Below, piece after piece: positions 30,614 to 40,817 of a DNA stretch of 64,000 nucleotides (position 1 is its first letter; every line of letters begins with the position of its first letter). The position numbers and the translations under genes were made by a program. The DNA comes from Hortaea werneckii (lineage: Eukaryota; Ascomycota; Dothideomycetes; Mycosphaerellales; Teratosphaeriaceae): contig JBAOKB010000126.1 in the NCBI GenBank assembly GCA_037044905.1, positions 434,001 through 498,000 of the forward strand. Reading direction: 5' to 3'. The notes under the pieces were generated by a model. That model did not search any database. It was given only the letters and a program-made list of their open reading frames with translations, and was not told the origin of the DNA.

Positions 30614-33040
30614 TTAAAGTATTATTGCAGCCACTCCCATAGCTCCGCCGACGAAGGCAGCCATCTCGCCTGCATACCTTCCTGTCGGTGCGGCAAGGCC
30701 AGTTTGGAGGCCTGGAGTGCCAGTTGTCGAGGCGGGAGTTGGCCTTGGGAGCTGTGAAGTGATGGTCGCAGCCCCGCCGACTACGGCAAACGAAGTAATC
30801 GTTGATCTTTGACCGTTCGCCAGCGACGTCGTTTCGAGCACAAGCTGGCTGACCGCGTTCGCGTCGGGCGTGTATGTCAAGGTCACAGTCCGACCTTGGG
30901 CGTCCGTAGTAGTGATCACCTGCCCAGAAGTCGAGCCTGAAAGGACAACGCTGTTTCCGTACCGATCGGTGGTGGTATAGGCGCTCATGCTGCCAGAACT
31001 TTCACCGTCATTGCCGTTGTCTGCCCTAGTAGTGCTGGGTCCAGCAGTCGTGCTAGCACCCAGAGCCGGGGAGGAAGTGATGATTCGGCCTCCGGAGGCA
31101 ACCTCAACCTGGGCCAACGGCGAGGTGGTCGTAACAGCATCTCCATTGACATTGGTGCTAGTGATGACGGCAGCAGCCACGCGAGAGGAGGTCGTGAATG
31201 TGCTTCCTTGACCATCTGTCGTGGCATAGGTTGTATCAACGCTCGTGGGGGCTGCGGTACGGAACGCAGAGGTCGTACGAACATCGACACTGCCATCGGC
31301 ATCTGTCGAGGACATAACAATGGGGACCAAGACGCCAGATTGCGTTGCAGGAGCTTGCGAGGTCACGATAGTCTGGGAGCCCTCAGCAGAAGAATCTGCT
31401 TCTCCAGTTGACTGCGCTGAGTTGCTGTCGCCGGTAGATTGTGCATCGCCCGCACCGCCAGCTGTGGACTGCGCTGAGTTGTCACCACCAGTCGACTGGG
31501 CCGAGTTGGCACCGCCAGTCGACTGGGCCGAGTTGGCACCGCCAGTAGACTGAGCGGAGCTTTCACCGGTAACTGTACCATCAGTAATGGGGGAGCTGGC
31601 CTCCTGAGTCGAAGAAGCGACAGCGGTGGTCACGCCAGTGTTGCCGCTATCATCAGTGGTAGTAATATCGACGGTGCTCCCGCCAGAAGAACCTATTGAA
31701 GATGAGCCTACATTCCCTTGAGAAGTTGCAGAGTCATTGTTATCATCATTCGAGCCGGAAGACGCAGCGCTGGAGACGGACACCACAGCATCGGACGTAA
31801 CAGAACTTCCGACATCATTCGTCGTCGTGACCGGGAGGAGCGTACTGCCATCCGTAACTGAAGCAGACTCGCTGGTCACAAGGGTGCTTCCCGCATCGTT
31901 TGTAGAGGTGACAGGAACAGCCACGGTCGTATCAGACGACCCAGGGTCGGATGTGGCCGTCGTCTGTGGCTGTTCCGCTGTGGAACTGGGTGACTCCGAG
32001 TCCGGGTCGCTACCGCTTGTGCCTGTGGGAGCTGATGAGCCTTGTGTTCCAGATGAGAGAATATCGCTCGTCGCAGAGGTCCCGTCTGAAGTACTACCGG
32101 GTTGGGCCGTTGTCTCACTGGTTGGTGGAACGACAGCCGAAGACTGAGCTGAGGACGTCTCAGATGCATCGTTGCCATCGGACTGAGAAGACGACGGGGC
32201 CTCAGTGGTTTCGGCCTCCGTTGTTGCTTGACTGGTCAAACGACTGCTGCCAGCAGCAGAAGTTTGGAAGGTTGTTGGGTTGCTGTCGCTGGACGGCTGA
32301 CTGGTAGTACTCGCAGACGGGCTGGCTTCGCTCGGAGTCGTAGTCGTTGTCGAAACGACGATAGTGGTGTCCGGCCTCTCCGACGCGCTCGACTCGATCG
32401 GACTCGAGATGACCGAAGTCTCTACTTGGGAAATGGAACTTGACTGACCTTGAGAAGTACTTTCAGCAGTACTTTGCGCCTCGGTAGTACTGGGCTGGTC
32501 CGTAGTGCTTGGAGCCTCAGTGGTGGGTTCCTGGGTAGTGCTCGATTCCTGGGTGGTACTTGGCACGTCTGAAGTCGTCGGCTCGGGACTAGCGCTCGTG
32601 GACGGCTGCTGGGTGGTTGTCTCTGTCGTCAAACTGATAGCAGACGTGCTGGAATCCGTCACCACTATCGGACTAGTCGTGGTGTCCACCGCACTGGTCG
32701 CGTCACTGGTCACAGTGTCATTTCCCCCTGCCTGCCTCTTTCGCAGATAGTCCTTCACTGCAGCTTCTTGGGCCGCAATGTCCGCCAATCGAGTAGCCAG
32801 CTCGGGGTCCTCGCTGTGCACGGCATGGATGCCTTTTGGCACATCTTCAAAGACGCCATCGCGGTACTTTGGTGCCAAGTGATCCTTAAGCGCTGCGTCC
32901 AGAGATTCCCGCGGCAGGTTCTCAACGAGCTGCTGAAACCTCTGCAAGCCGCCATCATTCTGGATTTCGGTGGGATCTTGTGCCGCGCAGTAAGTTGCCA
33001 ATGGGAGCGCGTGAAATAAAATCGAGCGAATTGATGGCAT
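30614..33040 (-). CDS. Ser/Thr-rich GPI-type cell-wall mannoprotein
   Basis: Single exon of 808 residues from MPSIRSILFHALPLATYCAA, a signal peptide; a further in-frame ATG 12 codons upstream is possible. After the signal comes a folded-looking segment of about 90 residues (QRFQQLVENLPRESLDAALK, then GIHAVHSEDPELATRLADIA). About 600 residues of Ser/Thr-rich sequence follow, a platform for O-mannosylation, with TTSDV/STTEAPST-like units. A short tandem block, NSAQSTGG, is repeated at about residues 490-550. The C-terminus (GRYAGEMAAFVGGAMGVAAI) is a weakly hydrophobic GPI-attachment-type tail. The protein is thus likely exported and anchored to membrane or wall glucan. The N-terminal segment may define a family I cannot name. 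Confidence 0.85.
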   Translation of the reverse strand: MPSIRSILFHALPLATYCAAQDPTEIQNDGGLQRFQQLVENLPRESLDAALKDHLAPKYRDGVFEDVPKGIHAVHSEDPELATRLADIAAQEAAVKDYLRKRQAGGNDTVTSDATSAVDTTTSPIVVTDSSTSAISLTTETTTQQPSTSASPEPTTSDVPSTTQESSTTQEPTTEAPSTTDQPSTTEAQSTAESTSQGQSSSISQVETSVISSPIESSASERPDTTIVVSTTTTTPSEASPSASTTSQPSSDSNPTTFQTSAAGSSRLTSQATTEAETTEAPSSSQSDGNDASETSSAQSSAVVPPTSETTAQPGSTSDGTSATSDILSSGTQGSSAPTGTSGSDPDSESPSSTAEQPQTTATSDPGSSDTTVAVPVTSTNDAGSTLVTSESASVTDGSTLLPVTTTNDVGSSVTSDAVVSVSSAASSGSNDDNNDSATSQGNVGSSSIGSSGGSTVDITTTDDSGNTGVTTAVASSTQEASSPITDGTVTGESSAQSTGGANSAQSTGGANSAQSTGGDNSAQSTAGGAGDAQSTGDSNSAQSTGEADSSAEGSQTIVTSQAPATQSGVLVPIVMSSTDADGSVDVRTTSAFRTAAPTSVDTTYATTDGQGSTFTTSSRVAAAVITSTNVNGDAVTTTSPLAQVEVASGGRIITSSPALGASTTAGPSTTRADNGNDGESSGSMSAYTTTDRYGNSVVLSGSTSGQVITTTDAQGRTVTLTYTPDANAVSQLVLETTSLANGQRSTITSFAVVGGAATITSQLPRPTPASTTGTPGLQTGLAAPTGRYAGEMAAFVGGAMGVAAIIL
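31396..31565 (-). repeat. Coding minisatellite in the wall-protein gene
   Basis: About six imperfect copies of a 27-nt unit encode (G)(A/D)NSAQSTGG-like nonapeptides. The two copies around 31499-31553 are nearly identical at the DNA level, indicating recent duplication. Copy number is likely to vary between strains. Confidence 0.8.
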
Positions 33041-34351
33041 GTCAGGCGTATTTGCTGCTACCAGGCAGCCCGGCAATAGAACTGCAAAAGCGGACGCGTG
33101 CCGAATGCAATCGACCTGAATAAAGTGCTACAAGGTAATCATAGTCAGCATCGAAGACGTAGATAGTCAAAAGTGCCAGAACACGTCAGTGGATTTGTGA
33201 AATATAGGCTACTCACCAAGTCCTTTAGGCGAGTGGCGGGCCTTATCCTTCCCCTAAGCGAGCGCCCCAGGTCGATCTCCGGACCCGTCTTCCTTAGCCT
33301 GCTTCTTCCGCCTTTCAATATTAATCTTAAAACCCGTTTTACTAGGGCTAAGATGATCCCAAATACAATAGAAACAAAGAAACGAATAGAATGGACAACG
33401 GCGAGTGAGAGCGAAGGAGATGGTGAGATGTAGCGTTGGAAAAGGCGGGATCGTAGGTGGAGATGAACGTTCAACCTTGCCAAGCACGGCTCGCTGCCGT
33501 ATACGATCGCGGCCAAACTCTGGTTGCCGCTCCCTGGGTCGATCCAGGTCTGGTTCGCTTTCCAGGCTGCTGCGGCAGAAGGCTACTCTCGTTCCAGGCG
33601 CGCGTTTTTGGGCGTCGTTGCGATGTCTCGGACTCTTCAGTGGTAACAGCGCGATTATCTAGATGCACATCGTCCCGACGTCGTTCGAGCGTCCCAGCAT
33701 CGAGGCTTGGGTGTTTCACCGCGGCGCTGCGTGGCTTCGGGCATGACATCAGACGGAAGATGGACAAGGAATAGGACAAGGAACCAGATGGGAACCAAAC
33801 CGGCTCTACCGTTCGCACGGCGCGCTTTCTCCACCATTCTCAGCAGTATCCTAACGCGCATCCAGACCCAAAACACACCATCATCTCGTGCCTCTACATC
33901 ATCGCGATTTTCTACAGCCAGGTCGAACCACGTGTTCGAGTGGCGACAGGGTGCTCAAAAATATCTACCACTACGATAGCTTCCTTGAGGACAGCTGTGT
34001 CTAATAGGAAGCTCTAGAGAGCCTGGCAAGGGTGTGATCGTCGCTCCAAGCATGCAAACTCTCCGAGGAGTCCGGATCCTATTTTTTTGGTGCACACCTC
34101 GGCTAGCTTCCATTCAGTCTGGACCAATAAGCGCTGCTGCGCTGACATTGATCGATAGACACAGCAGCGCCGTATAATGCCCTTGGAACTTCAATACCGT
34201 GAGATATATAAATGCTGCAGCACGCTGAGTGGCTGGAAATTCGAGTATGAATGAAATGCAATGTCACTCTCCTGCCTCCTCGAGTTCTGTAGACCCCAAA
34301 AGCATTCATCCGATGCATGTGTATTACAAAAGAAATGCTGTCAAGAGAATG
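33041..34351. other. Intergenic, wall-protein promoter and SAC7 3' side
   Basis: 1.3 kb. Minus-strand frames at 33145-33516 include a hydrophobic stretch but no signal or domain I can support. Plus-strand frames are Arg/Ser-rich and typical of random GC-rich sequence. Confidence 0.5.
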
Positions 34352-37257
34352 TCATTTCTCTTCCGTAAGCTCTCGCGGTGCCTGCGTATTCTCCCCACTG
34401 TGCTCTCCTGGTTGCTGAGTCCCCTCGGCTGTGACCCCACTGCCTTCAGGATGGGCCACCACCGCTTCAGAAGGCCCCTCTGCAGGGGCGCTTGTATGGT
34501 CCGCAGCCGCTTCACCTGCCGGCGCGGATGGTGCTGCTGCTGGAACAGAAGTCGGCTGGGCTGTCTGAGTTGGCTGAGTCTGTCCCGCTCCAGAAGCTTT
34601 GGGTATGGCCGTCTCTGGGCGTTGCTGTTCCATTGACTTTCCACGCGTCGGCATGGATTCGGCGGGAGAAAGAACATCTTGCTTGCTTTCGCTCCTCTCA
34701 CGAGTCCGTTCAGGCGTCTTGGCTCGCCTCTCCGCCTCACGGTCCCTTCTTTCCTGAATCTTGCCTCCAATCCAAGACATGGGGCCTTTCTTCTCCCTTT
34801 CTGAGTCGGAGAACACCGCTTCGCTCCCAGAAGACACGATCCCTTGATGCGGTTGAGTGCCGTATCCTGAAGCAGGGTCAGTACCTGCGTGTGGGAGTGG
34901 TGCTGGCTCTTGAAAGCTCCGTCGCGGCTGACTCGGTTGACTTCCACTCCCACTTCCGATCGTGGAGCGGGAAGTAGCCTGTTCCCTCGGCGACATGGTT
35001 CCCAGCGGATTCGTATTCCTTTCTCCGGGTGTCTGAGGCTGATCAAGTTTGTTTTGCGACCTTGAGAAGCGCCACCTATGTCGCTTCTTCTCTCGTTCTG
35101 GCTGCTCTACAGCCTCCTTCGGCAGATCATCGCCAACCATGTCGGCATCCGACATATCTGTGGAATGGAATGATTGTGTCGGCGACGTTGTGGGCCTCAG
35201 AGTTGCATCTGTGTAAGTCCTTTGCGGCGTCGCTTGCACAGGCGTCGTTTGCGCGGTGCTGTAGATTGTTCTCTCTTCAGCCATGTCACCAGCAACGTCC
35301 TCAGACGCCGAATTCGACGCGTGGCCCGATATGCCGGAAGAGCGATTTTGTACGGATTCTCGGGCTTGGTGCTCGTCCTCGTGCAGTGATTGGGCGGAGG
35401 ACTGGGCGCTCGACAGCGCAGAGCCTGGTATCCGCTTCTTCTGCAGTTTGTTAGGTTTTCTGCCTCCTTCATTGTCACTCGTTGGCGACTGTTTGAAGAT
35501 GTTCAAAAAGCCGTGGCCGCTTGATGCGTTCGTGGACGGAGACCTTTCCGTGCGCGGCTCGCTACTTGCAATGGATGGCGCAAGTAGAGGCGTAGTATCC
35601 TTTTTCGGCGTCACATAATCGCCTTGAGTGGCCGAAGAACTCGCTCCACCAACCATAGCCATCGGAGTAGTTGCTTCGCTAGACGATGCGGAAATCACCT
35701 CGGGCGCCTGCGGATAGGCTGGTGCTGTCGAAGTGGCAGTCGGGGCCGCCTGAACTGACTCCTGCTTTGGCGCTACCTGCTCTGCAGCGGACACGGCGCT
35801 CGGACTAGGCGTCGGCGGATCTGAAGTCTTCTCTCTCGAGAAACGATGCGAGTGAGCAGCGCTTCCAGCTCGCCTGGAAGGTACGGTATTGCTCCTGTGG
35901 ACGCTACTAGTGGGTGTCGCAGGGCTCCCAATGCTTGACGTGATTGGCGTTGGCCCACCTTCTGATCGCTTGCTGTTCTTGCTGGAAACGGAACGTTGCG
36001 CCGCATGTTACCCCACTTGCGCACGCTATCCGCACCAGCACTTGCATTGGAGCTCGAGCGGCCAACGACAGTTTTCGACCTGGTTGGAGTAGTTGGTGTC
36101 GCAGGCTGTTTGACAGGGGTTCCGCTCTGCACTTCCCGCACGGTCTCTGGGTCCGCTCCAGTTCCGGGCATGCCTATGAGGAAGCTGTCCTGGTTTTCTA
36201 TCAAGAAGATAAGTACGTCCTGGCTCAGTCGGTACTCCTGGGGTGCCATGTCATGCTGAGGATGGCTCAAAATTCCAGGCTGGAAGATCGCTGCCAGATT
36301 TGCTGTAGTCATTTTATTTAAATCGGATTTGCTGGCAAAGACAGCCAAAAGGTCCAAGATGTAGAGCAGGAGCTGCCGGTTCAGCGGAGGCAGCTCGGTT
36401 ATCAAGCCTTGATATGCCTTGATAGCGGCATCATGATTGAAGTCGCCGATGCTCGGGCCTTGGGCTTCAATGGCGCCAACAGCCTGTGCTTGGTGGTTTC
36501 GTAGAGGTTGACGGAAGCGTTGATAGAATTCCAATGGAATGATAGGTTCCGGGAGCTGGTTAAAATATCGCCGAAGAATGTTCGCAGCATCGTGTACGGT
36601 ATATCCGGTCCAGTCGAGTCCTTTTCCATATCTGTCTGGCGAGTCAAAGGCTACCTTGAGCTCTTGATACGCTTCTCGCTCCCTGCAAGTCGGAAGATGC
36701 CTTCAACGTCCGTTGCTGCGAGTTGTTAGAAAAAGGCATCACATATAGGGTTCTGGCTCTCAGCTGACCTTTCTCTTTCAGATAAACTCCACATTTGGCC
36801 ACAACTATTGGCACATAGCCATAGATGTAGCTCTGCCCCTCATCGTTGTAAAGGCTGATGGCGACGTTCGCATACCGAATGCTCTGTTGTAGCGGCACGC
36901 CAAAGATGCCTGAAGGAGCTATGGACAACGGTGAGTCAGGAACTGCACGGACGAAGGTTGATGAATGGCTGCTGCTGCTGGCTGGTCTATGATGAGCAAA
37001 TGCCACCGGCAGGCCTTGCAAGCGCAGCCAAGGTATTGTGTAACACCGCTGCTCTACTGCTCGCTCGCGCTGGGTCTTCGCTCAGGGTGGGAAGTATGCG
37101 TACCTTGTGTCTCCTGCGCCTTCTTATCACCTCTTTTGAAGTTCTTCCACCAGCTTGCCAGGTCCCTTTTCTGCTCAACTCTCTCGTTTTGGGCTGGTGG
37201 TGCCGGCCTCGGTCCACCACCGCCTGCCTGCGCTGTTGACGGGCCCCCACTCGCCAT
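34352..37257 (-). CDS. SAC7: SAC7/BAG7-type RhoGAP (two frame breaks)
   Basis: GTPase-activating protein expected to act on Rho1 in cell-wall integrity and actin signalling. Exon 1 37257-37104 ends DLASWWKNFKRGDKKAQETQ, exon 2 36918-36769 carries FGVPLQQSIRYANVAISL and YGYVPIVVAKCGVYLKEKG, and exon 3 starts 36715 with the RhoGAP arginine-finger segment GIFRLAGS. At 36661-36666 the frame breaks; one extra G restores KRIKELKVAFDSPDRYGKGL and the rest of the RhoGAP domain (HDAANILRRYFNQLPEPIIP). A second break near 35992 is closed by one extra T, giving the family sequence RRNVSVSS. The tail (about 550 residues) is Ser/Pro/Gln-rich, low in complexity, and ends at 34352. With both bases restored the protein is about 890 residues. 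Splicing cannot explain the first break because conserved residues flank it directly. Confidence 0.85.
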
Positions 37258-38333
37258 GGTTGACGGCGATGTTTTTTTGCTTCCTACAGCGCCCGCGAAC
37301 CCATTCAGCCGTACTGCGTCAGCACCTGCGCCGTCAAAGGTGCAAGGTCGACAGTGTCGTCGCGTGGAGGATGAGAGTGACGCGCTGCGCGCGAGCCGAA
37401 ATGCTCACGGGCGCGAAGCAGGGTAGGTGATGTCGAATACGTGGTATGTGAATCAATGGATCGGTGTGGGTCGATCAGGGCCTGACCAGGAAGCCTCCGC
37501 ATGCGCGCCGTTGGCTAGCGATGTTGCGCGGTGGGAGACGACGGCCGCGAAGTGTGTCGCTTCCAGACTTGGTGCCAAGGAATCGCGATAGATTGCAGTT
37601 CCGCGCGCTGGTCTGGCCTGCTGCCGTCGGTTGGGTCGGTGAGGATCGCCGTCCCGAGACGCGTCTGTAACCGTCTTGCCGACAACAACTTAATAACGAT
37701 AAGGACGAGCCGGTACGATGGTGACCAGCTGGCGCTTGAGTTGAGGCTATGGGACAAGATGCCGCTTATGATGTAAGGCCGGTTCACCGCGTGGGCCGAA
37801 GGGGTGGGTGTGGCTGTGGGTGTCGGTTGGTCCTTTCGCGAGCTCTGCCCTCTGCCCTCGCTCGCTGCCACCCTCCGACCTGGATGCGCCAAGCCTGCAC
37901 CCTGGGGCCTAAAAATAGGCTTCGCGACCTCTTGCTCGAGCGTGTAGAGCGGAGCAGAGCAACAGATGGACGTTACGCAGAGAGGAGGAACACGGTAGAG
38001 CATAGACATCGGATATGAAGGCGGCTAGAGCGATCTCCACGTCCATCCACCAGCAAAGTGAACGCGCAAAACATCTCCAAGCCATCCTGACACGCACCTC
38101 CGCCAAACGGACAGCCACCATCACGGGCGCCCGGTTCAATTGGCCATGACGCTCCACGCTATGCACGGGAGCTTCCGTTGAAGATGCTGTTCGAGGTCGA
38201 GCTTCACGAAGCTGTCTGCGGATAGGCTCCTATAATTGCCCAACTCATTTAGACATCATCGGCATCAATCAAATACCAAGCCAGCCCGCAAAGTACCTGT
38301 CCTTGAAATCGCTGATCGAGTGCACATATCACA
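37258..38333. promoter_or_regulatory. Divergent spacer between SAC7 and TIM9
   Basis: About 1.1 kb containing both promoters. Open frames on both strands are short and overlapping. I see no additional gene and no tRNA-like T-loop. Confidence 0.45.
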
Positions 38334-38790
38334 ATGGCCGGAATGGACATGTACTGCTCCTCAAATCACCCCCCCGACCACGCATAGAAGCTGACGGCAT
38401 GACAGGCTTACCCCCACCGAGCAGCGCGAGCTGCAAGGTCGCATGGAGAGGAAGCAGATGAAGGACTTCATGAACGTGTGTTGCACCCATATCGCGCGCT
38501 ACGCCTGATCGCTAATCGCCGCTTCAGATGTACTCGAACCTCGTCCAGCGATGCTTCACCGACTGCGTGACAGATTTCACCTCGAAGAGCTTGCTGGAAA
38601 GGAGGAGGGCTGTGTGATGCGGTGCGTTGACAAGTTCCTCAAGAGCTCGGAGCGGTTAGGAGAGCGGTTCCAGGAGCAGAACGCAGCGATGGCACAGCAG
38701 GGGTCGATGCCCTGGCAGGTAAAGATGGGAGGCTGGGAACAAGAAGACGCATACATTTCAGGCGCAGGTATGCCGATAGCTGTACGATAG
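38334..38790 (+). CDS. TIM9: TIM9, small Tim chaperone of the mitochondrial intermembrane space (one frame break)
   Basis: Forms the Tim9-Tim10 hexamer that escorts carrier proteins to the TIM22 complex; essential in yeast. Exon 1 is 17 nt (38334-38350), exon 2 38406-38475 and exon 3 starts 38528; splicing gives MAGMDMLTPTEQRELQGRME and on. The twin CX3C motifs CFTDC and CVMRC are 16 residues apart as in the family, followed by VDKFLKSSERLGERFQEQNA. Between the two motifs the frame breaks at 38590/38591; one extra C restores DFTSKSLAGKEEGCVMRC. A 43-nt in-frame segment near the end (GTAAAG...TTTCAG) may be a last intron, so the C-terminus is uncertain. As written the first frame stops after about 60 residues and loses the second CX3C. 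Confidence 0.9.
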
Positions 38791-39143
38791 AGAGGGTGAA
38801 GATTCGCTTCTTCTAGCATGTGTTGATAGCCATGCTCTGCGGTGCGCAACCTTGAATGTATTCAACACGTGCACCAGCGCAGGAAGCACTTGACAAGCCA
38901 AATCGATGGCGAAACACGCGTCAATCAAGTGGGGCTTTGCTTGCTACAAATTCTTGCTTCCATTGTTTCAAGGCTCTGTTACGACAGCCTGCGCTTTGTC
39001 ACAGGACGATTGCCTGGTAGCTTCCGACATACTATGGCGGCTTCGCGATGACACGCGAAACGTCCCTTCCATTGCTATAGATCACTCGTCTCCCAGTCTC
39101 CGCTACCTTGCTTGGCAGCAGTATACACGGCTTGCCGAGACCT
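38791..39143. other. Convergent 3' region of TIM9 and translin
   Basis: 353 bp between the two facing stop codons, without a credible frame. Confidence 0.55.
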
Positions 39144-40131
39144 CTAGTCCTTTGGAAGCAGTCCACGCAGGCTCAGGTCATAGACCACATCCTCAACCTC
39201 CTTGACGCGGTACTTGATACCATCACTACGCTTCCTCAGCGTATCGTTCTTGAGATTGAGTATTTGGAAGCCGGCATGGACGTCCTTGATGAACTGCGCA
39301 ATCTGCAGCGGTCTACGATGGTCGCCGAGGGTCACTGAGTTGCGAGCGAGACGTGCCTATGACCGTCAGTATCTTTTCAAACAACGTAGTCTGCGGAGAG
39401 GAAACGTACCAATTCATCAATGACGGAGATGAGAGCAAGCAGGTATTCCTCGATCGTGAGGTGGAAAGAATCACGGTCTTTAAGGTTGACGGGGATCTTC
39501 ATGAGAGCGCCGACGTCCTCAATCTTCATGAGCTGGCCGGTCTCGCCTTTGCCAAAGCCGCCTAGCCAGCCGCAAAGTAGTATCGAGTAACACTGCGTGT
39601 CGTGTCAATTTCATTCTTAAGGTCGCCCGCAAGGTCTAAGGTGTACTGACCACGTCCTGCATTTGGCGCGTCCAGGCATAGTTGAATTTGTAGTATGGGT
39701 GCTGAGATGCCACCTCAGACAACTGCTGGATAGTCTTGATCTCATGGTCAATGTTGCCTTGGGCGGCGGTCACCAGCGACGGCACTATAAGGTGTCAGGC
39801 GTAGGATTTCGTGTGGCAAACAAAATTCAGAACATACGATCTGAGGTTGGTGTAGAATGGGCCCTCGACAGTATCGATTGCGTAGTCCGATCTGTTCCGG
39901 TATCAGCATGATAAGTTCGACTCGAGAAGTCCTCCAAGAGCTAGTGTATAGGTACCTTGCTTCTCAAGCGCCTGGACAATGTCGCGCAAAGCCTGTTGTC
40001 CGATCAGCACATACCGAGCACGCCGCTGAAGGTGGACGACTCACGTCTTTCACGGCAGTGTCTTCATCAATCTTGCGCTGAAGATCTTCGAAAATTCCGC
40101 TTTGTATCATCTTGTCGGGGTTGGCGGCCAT
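39144..40131 (-). CDS. TSN: Translin, nucleic-acid-binding subunit of C3PO
   Basis: Octameric single-stranded nucleic-acid-binding protein; with TRAX it forms the C3PO endoribonuclease, which in Neurospora processes tRNA. Six exons are read: 40131-40045, 39992-39956, 39891-39838, 39784-39651, 39592-39410, 39356-39144. All junctions keep the frame and give 235 residues against 228 in human. Recognisable segments are IFEDLQRKIDEDTAVKD, ALRDIVQALEKQ, TTQSILSRAHSTPTS, FNYAWTRQMQDV, GWLGGFGKGETGQLMKIEDV and KDRDSFHLTIEEYLLALISV. The five introns are 46-83 nt. No TRAX gene lies in the window. Budding yeast lacks the family; filamentous fungi and fission yeast keep it. Confidence 0.93.
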
Positions 40132-40817
40132 GGTGTCGACGATGGCGAGGCGATGTTTTACAAAAGACAGAATTCGCGCCGCGACGCTGAAAAGTCGTAG
40201 CGGCAGCACCGATTCAGACTTGACAGCACGAAAACAACAATCAAGATTCACGCACAACACTTCTGGACACTGCAGCCATTTATGGACCCAAATTCCTTGG
40301 TCTTCAAAGTTACATGATACTACATCTATTTTCCATCATTTATCCCAAGCTCTGTGACATGTCACGGTGATCTCCTGCAAAATTCGAGTAAATCCGTCTA
40401 AAATTCACCATCCCTAGATTCATGCTTCCCCAATCGATTAATATATTATGAATTTTGGGCAGTACATCTAGACGTCCCTCGCATATCGTTGATACATGGC
40501 CTCAGTGGAAGCCGTACCTACTGAATGACGTGCACGCTGGGCGCTGTTGCACCTCATTACCAATGTCCACTGCCTCGACACCACTTTCGTGAAACGGTGT
40601 AAAGTACGGCGTGCATTGGCATACAACATTAATGCGCCATCATTGACCAGGTATCGTGGGTCTTCCGTGTGCTCCTCTGGAGTAGGCAGAATCCTTGAGG
40701 CGACCGTGCTAGCAAAGACTTCCCAATGCCAGTTCTTGGCTATGACCGGTGAAATTGCACTGCAGCTTTGGTGGACTCAATTGAAATCGAAGAGCTGGCT
40801 GACTACTACTCTTGATC
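40132..40817. other. Spacer between translin and SSN3
   Basis: About 690 bp holding the translin promoter and the SSN3 3' end. An AT-rich patch at 40400-40460 is visible. Plus-strand frames entering from the right are shadows of SSN3. Confidence 0.5.
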
